A DNA stretch of 64,000 nucleotides from Prinsepia uniflora (Eukaryota; Streptophyta; Magnoliopsida; Rosales; Rosaceae): contig CM064875.1 of assembly GCA_032719365.1 (NCBI GenBank), forward strand, positions 17,533,816-17,597,815, read 5' to 3'. This document shows, piece after piece, positions 51,926 to 63,222 of this stretch. Made by a program: the position numbers and the translations under genes. Position 1 is the first letter of the stretch; every line of letters starts with the position of its first letter. Under the pieces are notes generated by a model that saw only the letters and a list, made by a program, of their open reading frames with translations, was not told the origin of the DNA and did no database searches.

Positions 51926-53945
51926 TTGGTGCTTACAATGAGAGTCGAATTGAGAAATTCTCAAGAAGAGCTCTCTAGTTCGTTCATCGTTCATAAATGT
52001 TGTTCATCATTCATCAACTTTGTTCATTGTTCATCATATTTTGTTCGTCGTTCATCGACTTTATTCGAAGTTCTTGAATTTTTGTTCATCGTTCATCAAA
52101 CTTTCCTTTCAATCCTCATAATTCAGCATGATTAGAACATGACGATCCGTTCGATCATCCAAAGCTGATGTTTCAGCCTCTGCAGCTCAGATCGGAAACA
52201 GAGCGCACACTGTGACTTCAAATGAACATCAAAGTCATTCCCTGTGTATGACTATCATGACATCCATTGGGACACGGGGACTAATTCCAAATTTTGGTTT
52301 CAGAACTTTTCCTATCCCAACAATTTCTGCACCTACATTAGGAGTAGGAACGACAATCTTTCAACAAACGAACGGGTGATTTGTGGGAGAAGCATCTATG
52401 CAGACCCCAAATCTAGCCCCTACCAATGGAGATTTCCAAAGATTCTTGAATGGTCTTCATGATACACTAGGAAAAAATCAAGCACATGAAATGCATGCCA
52501 TGGATTAGCGACGCCAAAGCAAAAAGCTTGGATCCCAACTTGATACACATCATGCTCGAAAAACTCGATGCTTTTCTACTCACGACAATTTGTCGCAACA
52601 AGTGGAAAAACTAAGCAAACAAGTCTAGTTACAGTTAGAGCTTCTTCAGAAAATCCTAACAAAATACCAACAACGTCCAAGGCCGTCAGCACATGAGCGA
52701 CTTGGAGAGTGTGTTGGGGAATCGTCTCAAATTGAATATTCACATGGAAGTCAATGGAGACATGCAACCTACTGAGACATTCACATCCTCTTAGGGAATG
52801 TTGGATATCATAGTGAAGGAAACGAGACATATCTGCCGACACATACTAAGAAGACGAAAATCAGATTCGAAGAGGTCGACAACGCTTAACCTGTAATAAC
52901 TCCTCACCTCACAAAGGCATACTATAGGCTAAAGATGTCCAGAAAATGATGGATCGATGCTTCTTAGGTGATGGCGATTTGGAAGATGGTCTACATCATC
53001 AGATCCAATCATCCTCAACTTCAGATTTCGTGGGAGGCATCGAGAAAGAACCATTCTCTTAATAGTTTGCAACTCCAAACTTCAACCAGTTTGAAGGAAC
53101 CTCTGACCAAATAAAGCATGTAGACTATAATCGTGGAGTCATGGTACCTCATAAAGATAATGATGCACCCATGTGCAAGGTGCTCTAAGCATCTTTGCAT
53201 GGCCAGGTGATGATGTGGTTCCTATCTCTCTTGGAGATCCATTGCATCGTTCAAATAGTTGGTTTTTGCTTTCGTGGAGGAGTACTCACAGCTTCGCGTT
53301 ATTGAAGTAAAGGATGATCATCTTTTTTCCATCAGAAATAGATCAAAGGAAACAACCCGATAGTACATTCGAAGATACTATGAGGAAAAATCTTGCATTA
53401 TTGGTTGTAATGACGTCATTGCAACCATGGAATTCAAACAAGAACTTCTCTAGGGCATCCAGCTTTATGGCGAAATTTTCATGATCAATACTCGCAGTCT
53501 CACCAAGATACTTTTTCTAGCAGAACGACATGTATGCTGGGAAGATGAGAAAAATGACATACAAGCCAGGAGCGCACAAGACCAAGCGAGGAAACATCTA
53601 AGATGTCAACGTCACCAAGCGATGACACACCACGAATGTCCAACAAATGCAAAATGGTGAAAGCTACCAATGTACAATTCTATGTGCATGTCCATCGCAT
53701 TTACAACGAAATCAAGGACAAAAATCGATTTAAGGAACTAGCACATGTCAAAGACGATCAAGAAAAGAACGAAAAGATAAGGTGGTGCGGCTATCACAAC
53801 TATTATGTTCACACCATTAGAGCATGAAACACCTTTGATAAGTATCTGCACAACCTAATCAAGGAAGAGCATTACACCAAGTACATCACATACAAGGTTT
53901 CAAAGCTTCTCCATCACGAAGACCTCAAGGAGCCTGATTCGTAGG
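51926..53945 (+). pseudogene. Degenerate Ty3/gypsy gag region
   Basis: Starts near TTGGTGCTTACAATGAGAG (51928 on), resembling the primer/leader region of plant gypsy elements, then a short TTCATCGTTCATCA-type repeat (about 51980-52110). Capsid-like text is readable in pieces from 53072: FNQFEGTSDQ, DNDAPMCKVL, ASLHGQVMMWFLSL, then LFSIRNRSKETT and IRRYYEEK in another frame. Near 53780-53900 IRWCGYHN and YLHNLIKEEHYTKYI echo the C-terminal zinc-knuckle region of Tat/Athila-type Gag. Stops and frameshifts break every part, and no pol was seen. Confidence 0.6.
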
Positions 53946-54289
53946 TGATCTACATCAATTCAATATATAAATGAATAAGGCTTCGCACCAATTTATGTAT
54001 CGATTGTATTATTATTTTCAATAAAATTATCAAGAAACTTGAAATTTTACATAGATAAATTTTCATAGCAATGGAAACCTGAAAGCCTACCTCCAAGAAG
54101 CACTCCAGACCTTTTTGTCGAAAATAATTCAATTTTTCCTCCGGGAAGCAACCAAGTCTTCCTTCGGATAAGAACCAATCCTTCCTCCAGAAACGAACTA
54201 AGCCTTTCTCTAGGAATCACTCAAAACTTTTCTATAGAAAACATCCAAGTCTAGCTTTAGGAAGCAACCAAGTATTCCTTCGGGAAACA

Positions 54290-54880
54290 TAACCTTCGCC
54301 TTGCGAAGTGACAAATTCTTCGCCATGCGAAGAATCAAAATCTTCACCTGGCATCCAAACTTTTGATCTGTGAAGCATCCATGCCTTCGCCCTGCGAAGC
54401 GTATAAATCTTCACCATGCGAAGCGTATAAATCTTCGCCCTGCGAAGAATTTAAGCCTTTACCCTGCAAGCATCCATGCCTTCGCACATCTAAGCCTTCA
54501 TCCTGCGAAGTATCTAAGCCTTCGCCCTATGAAGTATCTATACCTTCCCCCTACAAAGCATCTAAGTTTTCGCCTTGCGAAGTATCTATGCCTTCACCTA
54601 CAAAATATCTAAGGCTTTGTCTTAAGAAGCATCGAAATCGTCGTCCTGCATAGCATCTAAGCCTTTGCTCTACGAAGCATCAAAATCTTTTCCCTACAAA
54701 GCATCAAAGTCTTCGTCTCGAGAAACACCTAAGTCATCGCCCTGCGAAGGACCTAAGTCTTCGCCCCTCGAAGAACCTAAGTCTTCGCCCCACGAAGCAC
54801 CTAAGCCTTTGTCCTGTGAAGCACCTAAGTCATTGCCTTGCGAAATGCTCCAAGCCTTCTTCTTAGAAGCAAAACCCCTT
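54290..54880. repeat. ~24-bp minisatellite (GCGAAG/CTTCGC)
   Basis: About twenty-five imperfect copies of a unit like GCATCTAAGCCTTCGCCCTG followed by CGAA, flanked by more diverged AAGC-CCTCC units from about 54090. GCGAAG and CTTCGC alternate, so the array can form many small hairpins. One frame reads an eight-residue PCEASKPS repeat, but no gene context supports translation. Confidence 0.85.
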
Positions 54881-55588
54881 CCTTGAGGAAAAAATAAAAC
54901 CCTCATTTGAAAAACACGTTGAATCAAAGCCCCAACATCCAACGCCTAAGGTTGTAATTGGGGCATTTGAAAAAACCAAAAGCCTTTCCTCGAAAGAAAT
55001 GCAAAGCCCTTCTCTAGAAGGCAAAGGGAAACCCTCTTTCAAAAGGCAACTCGAGTTAAAATGCAATCGATTAATGCCTACGACATTACACTGGGGGAAT
55101 TTTAATAACCAAGAAGTCCCTTTCTTCAATATGAAACATGAGCAAAATCAAAGTTTCAACACTTAGAAAAAAATTTCAAGGATTACTAAGTTGGAAGGAA
55201 CGAGTTGGCCACAAGATTTCGACGCAAGAGATGTCAGTTCCTGATTCATTGCAACTTGTGGCAAAAATTTCCGCCTCAAATCTCCCACAGAGTCCTCAGG
55301 TTTTGGCACTTGTGAAGGAGCATAGTCTTCAATTTGATGCATTTGGGGGCATGCAGCGGACAATATGGCTTGAATTTCAAATTTTCGAGTTCTTCAGCTA
55401 TGAACAATGAGGGCAACAACATTAGCTCCACTAACTTTAACAACGCTAAGCTTCACGAAGATAACTTTGACATCATCCTAAAGAATGGCTGCATCTTTAC
55501 CATAAGATAGGAATAGAAAAGCTAGACAGTCATTGCCGTCTTCTTAGTTCTTCTAACAAGGAAAATAATACACAAGTCAGACAGTCTT
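54881..55588. other. Unrecognised sequence before element G
   Basis: Probably further retroelement debris from the degenerate gypsy copy to its left (for example purine-rich ACTGGGGGAATTTTAATAAC near 55090). No element end or gene could be fixed. Confidence 0.4.
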
Positions 55589-58500
55589 TGTAACGACCCG
55601 TCCCGGAATTCGGGATTAGAATAGTAACTAATCATGATTAACGGGGTTAATCAGTAATTAGTTGGGTGAAATCGGACGAACGGTGCAAAATGACGGTTTT
55701 GCCCCTAGTCGTGGGTAAAACGTTGACTTTTAGTTCGTACGGTCAAACGGACTGTGACCGATGACCGTGACGCAGTCTGGGACGTCACGAGTACTTAGAC
55801 AGGTGGCACGTTCGATTCCGACGTTCGAGGTGATAGTTATGACGTTCGGAAGCCCAAGTGCATTTTCGTAATTTGGACAAAATAAGGGAAAATGTTGACT
55901 TTTTGATCGGGAGGTCCGATGGCCGAGGACCGAGGACTGTTAGGAAGGTCTCGATGCCCTGAGTCCGTAGACAGGCGGCACGCGTCGATCGGAGTTCAAT
56001 TGACCAAGTTACGGGTCTGGGACGCGTGAGGGGCATTTTGGTAATTTGCCAAGTGAGGGCAAAATGGTAATTTCCTGCAGGGGGACAGTTGAACCGTGAA
56101 ACAGAGGGCGCATCGCCCGTGCCATGGGTGTCCTGAAACCCCACAATTGTCTAACCAATTCAGTGACATTGGGGAGATTTATTTATCCCGTTAGTGACAT
56201 TGAGGATTGTGTGTGTGCTGGGCGTGCACGGGTGGTGTGTGTATGGGAAACAAGTGATGGTGTTCGGAATTGAAAAACAGAGCTTCGACTTGAGCGTGCA
56301 CGGGTTGGATTTGTTTATACCTTTGAGTGGAGGAACACAGAGCACTGAGGGAGATTTGTCTGTGCTGGTGAGTGACATTGGGTCAGTGGGAACTGGAGAA
56401 TTGCGGAGCATGGGCAACCATTTTCTTCTTCGTTTCTGGGACAGTGCAGGGGACGATTCGCAGAGGAGCCTGAACGAGTTCCCACGGGTGTTGGGGGCTT
56501 GTTCGATTATCAGAGTGCGGAGAGTGTTGCTCTGATTCATTTTGGAACCAGAAAGTGAGCTGAGAGTTGAGAGAACCAGCTTTGGAAAAAAAACTCAAAA
56601 AAATGGAGGGAAATTCTAAATTTAATCTATGAGCTGAGTTGAGCCAAACAGAGGTAGATATTAGTCTTCTGAGTTCATTTCGAACTCGACCATACAAAAA
56701 TTGAAGGGAACTGATCACCGTATGGCCATGAACGGAGGCCCCTGGTTTCAGAGATTTTCGAGCTTGGAGTCGACAACCTCCAGGTAATATTTCCTGAAAT
56801 TTGCAGCGCTAAAGTGTTCGTTTTGGTCTCTGGAAATTCTTGTCTAAGTTGATTTTGGAATGGGGTCAATTTGGGTGAGTTTCGTACTTCGACCCGTTTG
56901 GATGTTCGAGTTCGAGTTGATCGATTTGGGGCTGTGTTGACTTGAATGAGGGACACAGACCTTTAATTAAGTATGTTGCGAGTCCATCTGATTGATCAAT
57001 TGAAGAATTATTTAGTTTATCGCAGGGATTGAATCGAGTTCAGACACGGGTCAAGTGGCCTGTTTATCAGGCGGTCGGGTGAAGAAGACGACTGTAGCCC
57101 ACTGTAGCAGGCGCGTGAGTCTCACGCGCAGCTGCTTGCGGCGGCGCGTGGGACGGTTTTTCAAGGTGATTCCAAAATGACTTTTTCCCTACACATTGTA
57201 ACGAACATTTTAACAGTGATATCGAATTTATCGGACACCGTTTCGATGTTATTCCGAGGGTCCGAAGATTTATGTTACGTTTTTAATTAACGATTAATTC
57301 CCGAAAAATTATGGGAAATTAGTATGTTGTTATCTAAGCCCTTAGTGACACTAAAGTATGTTTTCGGACAGGATTTGAAATTTCTGGAAAATATCGGAAA
57401 TTACGGGCATGCGTGCGAGCGAAACCGAGCCTTAAGAATGGTGTGTCAGTGGACGTTGCTTTCAAAATTTAATGCATGCATAAATTATTTCTATGATTTT
57501 ATGATTATGATTATAAGTTGTGATTGATTTTGATTTCCGTATTTATACGTATTCGATTCTCGTATTTATACGTATTTTTACTATACATGTGAAATTACAC
57601 GTATTTCGAGACTATGGTCACTCATGTGCTTAATGACGGTTTAATGAAAGAAATTATAAGAAATGGGTGTAAAATGATTTAAGAAGGTTGTTTATGATTG
57701 CGAGTGTGACTTACGATTTTGACACGTTTTTCGAGAACGTTCCGGATTTGCACGGTTTACGAGATTTCGAGTTATTGTGATTTGATCACTGTTGATGTTT
57801 GAATCTGGGAATTGAAATGAGACTTGTGATTTTGAGGATGTTAAAAATGGGTTTTGAGTATGTTTTGATTGGATCGTGATTTTGGTGATTATGATTGTGG
57901 TTTTGATGTGTTGAAAATAAGATTTGAGAAAGAAGTGATTTCTAAGAATTAAAATGGATTTGAAAAAGGTGATTTCGGGCTTGATGCTCGGGGCACAAAA
58001 GTAACTTGATTTACGAGATTTCGGTTTTCGAAAAAGTGGATTCTTGGTTTGGGTTCGGGATGATGCTTCCGGATGCCGGCTTACGGAATCATTGTTGCGA
58101 ATTCGAATTCGGGAATGAAAAAGGATTTAATAAAGTGATTTGCTATGATTGTGCATGTCCCGTGTTTAATGATGATTTGAACATGTTTTGTGAAGTAAGG
58201 TTTGGGAATTTGAATGTGGAAATTCGGACCATGAGTCCTGTTGTGAAAAATGTGATTTTGGGATGGATCCCACGTTGTTGTGTTGGAAAACTGTTTTGGG
58301 GTTTAATGACCCGTTGAAAACTGTTTTGGGTTTAAAGACCCGGGTGCTATTGCTGGAGCACGTTTTGAGTTTAAAGACTCGGTTAATTGATGACGGGGGA
58401 GTGCCCTTAATGAGTTTAAAGACTCGGTTACTGTGATACCCCCGAGGCCTATTGATTATGTTCTGAGTTTAAAGGCTCGTTGATATCCCGGGAAGGCCTG

Positions 58501-59106
58501 TTTATGCGCATGGTTTTGAGTTTAAAGACTCGGGCGCACTTGATATCCAGCAAAATGATTTACTTGTGATTTATTGATGATTTCTGATGTTCAGTTGAGT
58601 TGGGCAGTGGCCCGGTATATGGTTGATGGTTTTGGATCATGTTGTGCATTTGGTTTTGATTCGTGGATTTGGGCTGAGGCCCGGTGTTTATGATTGCGGG
58701 CTAAGACCCTGTGGTTGAGAAAGGAAAAAATGATTTTGAGGTTCATACGAGTTTTTCCTTATGTTGAAATTTGTTACCCAGTTTTTCTTATGTGGAAAAT
58801 GTTAACCGATTGCGAATGATTTTTTTGTATGCATGCATTGGTTTTATGCGGAGGGTAAAAACGTCTGTTTGTAACTGGTTTTACAAACTTTTTTATTTTT
58901 GTCCACTCACACCTTTTGGTTTTTATTGACCCTCCAGGTCGTGGCGCGTTGTTCGTGGCTAATGGTGAGGCGGAGGCATGAGTAAGCACGTGTGGCTATC
59001 CCTGGTCTGGCACGTGCCGAGGGTAACTCGGGTATTTTAGTCGACTTGCCAGACGGGAGCAGGACCGGGCACGGTTATCGATGCCCCTTCGGGGGCGGTC
59101 CTGTCA
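55589..59106 (+). repeat. 5' LTR of G
   Basis: TGTAACGACCCG to GGTCCTGTCA, 3518 bases, the longest here. The early module is duplicated as in A and H. It has an ocs-like element with one change (55768-55787), a GAGTTTAAAGACTCGG array at 58315-58545, and inverted arms GTGTCAGTGGAC (57443-57454) and GTCCACTCACAC (58911-58922), more diverged than in other elements. The 26-base palindrome is absent. Confidence 0.88.
58315..58545 (+). repeat. GAGTTTAAAGACTC array in LTR of G
   Basis: Six or so copies of GAGTTTAAAGACTCGG-like near-palindromes with spacers of 20-45 bases. The same motif is arrayed in solo LTR E. Confidence 0.8.
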
Positions 59107-59109
59107 ATT

Positions 59110-59121
59110 TGGTATCAGAGC
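59110..59121 (+). promoter_or_regulatory. Primer-binding site of G
   Basis: TGGTATCAGAGC, exact, three bases after the LTR end. Confidence 0.92.
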
Positions 59122-59149
59122 GCTAGGTTGCTGATTCTGTTGCCACATC

Positions 59150-59179
59150 ATGCCTCCGGAGCGTAAGCCTCGTGCGTGA
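59150..59179 (+). pseudogene. Gag-start remnant in G
   Basis: Codons read MPPERKPRA then TGA, 28 bases after the primer site. The MPP-R-PR pattern matches gag starts of Tekay/Del-type elements and the stub in C. It is only nine codons long and could be chance on its own; position and the match with C make it credible. Confidence 0.45.
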
Positions 59180-60393
59180 CCTGGTAGTGAGACGAGTTGG
59201 CGAGGGTGTTTGGGACCTCATGTTAGATCTCGGGTGTGATTGACCCTGGTTTGAGGGTCAGATGTCGGGTAATGTACACTGAGAACTGCGATTTGTAGAT
59301 ATAAATTGCGTGGGTCGCAGGGACGACGAGACCGGTGGCCGAAGGCCGCATAATTGGGCAAATTGTACTATCTCGTAGGCCCTATTGGTCGTATAGAATG
59401 TGGTTGAGCATTGGAAATTGCTCGGGGACTGGGTATGTCGGTGATGACATGGTCAGTTTGGTTTGAGATTTGACTCAGGAGGAGTCGAGATGTGGATGTG
59501 GGACTCACGATGAGTCAGTATTTTTGGGTTAGGAACGTGAGATGAGTCATGGTAAGGTACCAAGGCTCGAGAGGAGCTAGAAAAGCTAAGTGAGGAACGT
59601 TTGGCACTTAGGATGCCAAGGACCAGTTTATGGTCAGGTATTGAATGAGTTAGAAAATTATGGCTTGATTTTGTGGAACGGTGGTCTGGGGTAGATGGCT
59701 AATTGTCGTGAGTACTTGGTGTAGTGGTAGTAGTTGAGAATCAAGGGGCGAGCTGAGAACGTTCATCTATCCTGATGTGGATTGTCGGGATGGTGGTACC
59801 CATGGTTGTGGGGTACGAGTAGTGATGCGGGATCGTCGCTCGGTATGAGCGGAGATCCAGGGCTACCCACTGTGCACACGGTGTGCAAGTTTGGATGTTT
59901 GTATGTTGGCGTTGGTACTAGCGCTGGTGCTAGTGTCAGTGAGTGAGATTGTGTTGAGCCACGAGTTGGGGTGTGACTCTGTCATGATGAGAGTGCGTTG
60001 GTATTTGAGATTCAGTAGTGGTTGACTCATGGACTGGATGGGATCCAGCGGAGATTATGAGGTATTGGGGTAAGTCCCAACAGTGACGAGGTGACAAGAG
60101 TTGAGTAATTCCCAGTTGGAATCGGTGTATGTGCATAATTAGTCCTTAATTGACGTGAGGTCTGAGTATTGGGCTGATTGTGGACGCGTGGTTGTCCAAG
60201 TGAGTTATGGATGTAGTGTAACGACCCGTCCCAAATTCTTAGATTAGATTAGTGACTAATCACGATTAGTGAGGCTAATCCGTAATTAGTAGAGCGAAAT
60301 CGGACGAACGGTGCGAAATGATCGTTTTGCCCCTGATGGTGGCAAAACGTTGACTTTTTAATCGGCAGTCAAATGGACTTTGACTGATGACCT

Positions 60394-60413
60394 TGACGTA
60401 ATTCGTGACGTCA
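60394..60413 (+). promoter_or_regulatory. ocs/as-1-like palindrome in H LTR
   Basis: TGACGTAATTCGTGACGTCA, closest here to the canonical ocs layout. Function inferred. Confidence 0.5.
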
Positions 60414-60740
60414 CGAGTTCATAGACAGGTGGCACGTTCAATTCCGACGTTCGAGGAAGAAGTTATGACGTTCGGAAGTTTAGGGGCATTTTGGTAATTT
60501 GGGTGAATAGGAGGTCAAAAGTTGACTTTTTGATCGGGAGGTCCGATGGCCGAGGGCCGAAGACCGTTACGTAGATAAGGACGATACGAATCCGTAGACA
60601 GGCGGCACGTCGAATTCGGACGGTTCGACGGCGAAGTTACGGTTCACGGAAGTTCCCAGTTACTATTCACGACGGCACGTTTTACGAGACAAAAAGTGCA
60701 GTTTGTCTTTAGTGGGACCAGTTGCTTTTTAGCAACCAAT

Positions 60741-60766
60741 GGATGAGTGACAAGTGTCACTCATCC
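60741..60766. repeat. 26-base palindrome in H LTR
   Basis: Perfect arms GGATGAGTGACA and TGTCACTCATCC around AG. Confidence 0.85.
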
Positions 60767-61369
60767 ACTGGACAACACATTACATACATGCACTTCACCG
60801 TGCATTTTCATTTTCTTCGTTCAAACACAACCCACCTGATCTCACCATTTTCTCTCATTCCCGTGCAACCCAAACCCAGCCAACCATCACCCATGACCAG
60901 GCAGAGGACCAGGGAGATCGAGGGAGCCGAGGTGGCCGGCTTGGAGGCCTGAACCGCCGCCCACGGCGGCGAGAGGAGGAGAAACCCGAACGGGTACCCG
61001 GTTAGCCCATTTTGATCCATTTTTCCATTTTCGTTGTTATGGTTAGTTTTTAATGGTTTTAATGAGTCCATTAGGTTGCTAGGGACATTTTAGGAAGGTT
61101 TTGGTGGTGGTTGACGGCCGAGAAGCCGTGTAGACTGATCGGGAAAAATTGAACCGTGAGGTTCAAATTGGACCGGTCGGATTTCGTAGGTTTTAGGTTG
61201 TTTAGTTAATTAGGATTGATAGGAAATGAAGAAATAGGAATTTAGGAGTTGGAATGGAAGCAAACGGACCGAAAATGAGGGAGAAGGAGACCTGGACCGG
61301 TTACACCGGTCCAAGTTGCAGGAAAAACTGGACCGGACCGGTTCGGACCGGTCTGACCGATGTAGGGGA

Positions 61370-61545
61370 TGACTGATGACGTCATCCTGATGACGTCATC
61401 ATGTCAGGGATGACGTCATCATGTCAGATCTGACAATGTCAGACTGACATGTCAGACAGTGGGCCAATGGGAGCGTGACACGTGTCACTGTCAGGGGCTG
61501 TCAGTGATGACGTCATGCTGACGTCAGCGATGACGTCAGCAGGTA
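61370..61545 (+). repeat. TGACGTCA-rich repeats in H LTR
   Basis: GATGACGTCATC, ATGTCAGATCTGACA and related palindromic units recur about ten times in 175 bases, giving a dense cluster of TGACGTCA octamers that match bZIP sites. Confidence 0.75.
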
Positions 61546-63210
61546 CTGTAGCAGGCGCGTGAGGGCGCGTGGCAGGGAATCTGGGGAAGGTTCCAACATA
61601 CGAAATCATCTATTCGATGTAACGAACATTTTGGGACTGGTTTCGTGTCGATCGGACATCGTCTCGAGATGTTTCGGGGCATCGGAAGGTTTAGGTTCGG
61701 GATTAAAAATAGTTAAAAATACGGGAAAATTACGGGGCTTTGGTAGGAGGTTAATTAAGTAGTTATTAACCTTCTATTACGATTTGGACAGGTTTGGGAG
61801 TCCCGGTGACGGTGATCGGCTCGGGGAGCCGTATGGCACGCAAATCGAGGCGGCAGCTCGGACAGTCTGTGAGTGGACCTTGTTTTCTAAATTGGTGCAT
61901 GCATAAATGTTTATTATATGTTTTATTACTTGTTTGATGATGCCATGGGTGCATTTCTATGTGGTTACGTATAAGCACTATTTCGAGGTTTCGGCCTTAT
62001 ACGGTGCTTATACGGGTCTGTATTTCTTTATTGATTTAAATGAAATGGTGTTGGATTTCTAAAAGGCTAAACTCGGGTATGAAACCCATTTGGTTTTGTC
62101 TCGGGCATATGACCTCAGATTCCGGGCACGGTGCCCAGTTGGTGTCCTATGTTCGGGTACGAGACCCAGTCACTTTACGGTTTTGATTTCAGGTCAGGGA
62201 ACCTTAAATGGATTCCCAGGTTCATGACGGTATGTGGGAACCGGCATGAACCCTTGTTGTGGTATCGTGGTTCATGACGGTTTATGGGAACCGGCATGAA
62301 CCCTTGTTATGTTATTACGGTACATGACGGTTTATGGGAACCGGGATGTTACCTGATTATGGATATGATGGATCATGACGGTTCAGGGGAACCGGTCATG
62401 AATGTTTATGTTATGTATATATATGTTCGTCTACCTTCCTTTACTTCTATTATCTCTTCCAGGGAGGGTCGTTGGCCTGGGTGGACCCCGGAGTAGTCAC
62501 GGAGCACCGACTGAGTGGAGTCACCCCCCAGTTGGGTTCCTTACTCTCAGGAAGGCTATGATTACTATTACCTCGGGTAGGGTCAGTGGTCTACGGACAT
62601 TGATCTTGACTTTGAGAAGACTCGGATTGAGACCTGGGTAGCATGCGCGTGGCTTTGGATACCGTGACAGGATTGGTTGTGTGACTTATATATATGTATG
62701 TGATGTATATATGATATATGATATGTGGTGTGTACAGGTGTGCACAGGATTTGAGCAGTGGCCCGTGTACTTGGTTTCTTTATGGTTTGGGGCCGAGTCC
62801 TTTATGGATTTGGGCAGTGGCCCGTATGGTCGTTTTTATTGTGGTTCTTTCGACCTTAGTTTATATCTGCTTTGGGCTTAGTCCCACATATGGTTTGTTT
62901 TGGATAAATGGTTTTCGAATGCATGCATGCTTTTTAGTGGAGGGTACAAATGTCTTCTCGTTAAAATGTTTTTATAAACTCTTGTTTTTTCCACTCACAG
63001 TTTTTAATGTTTTGACTGCCCTTCAGGTTGACATCGGATGTGGACTGTAGCAGAGACCGAGATATCACATGTCTCCTCCGGATCCTAGCGTACTCTGATA
63101 GCCCGGGAGGGCAAAGGACGAAAATATCCTTTGTCTGACACTTCGTGTCAGACGGGAGCAGGGTCATCCCGCACTAATCCCGGGGGGGATTGGGATGGGT
63201 CCTGTCAACG

Positions 63211-63222
63211 TGGTTTCAGAGT
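63211..63222 (+). promoter_or_regulatory. Primer-binding site of H (diverged)
   Basis: TGGTTTCAGAGT, two changes from TGGTATCAGAGC, three bases after the LTR. It may be impaired for priming. Confidence 0.7.

Larger units (their letters stand above)
55589..60216 (+). mobile_element. LTR retrotransposon G, 5' part (interrupted by H)
   Basis: 5' LTR 55589-59106, primer site and 1.1 kb of interior, then element H. Its 3' half would lie beyond the window. The interior segments at 59750-60070 match A, B and D. No coding capacity seen apart from a gag-start remnant. Confidence 0.82.
60217..63207 (+). repeat. 5' LTR of H
   Basis: TGTAACGACCCG to GGGTCCTGTCA, 2991 bases. ocs-like element 60394-60413, palindrome 60741-60766, many TGACGTCA/TGTCAGA-type repeats at 61370-61540, FLANK-type tetrad of CATGACGGTTTATGGGAACC repeats at 62220-62400, and inverted arms CTGTGAGTGGAC (61867-61878) and TTCCACTCACAG (62989-63000). 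Confidence 0.9.

Noticed and set aside
54363..54886. PCEASKPS repeat proteins
   Set aside because: Minisatellite-encoded, with no conserved flanking coding sequence.
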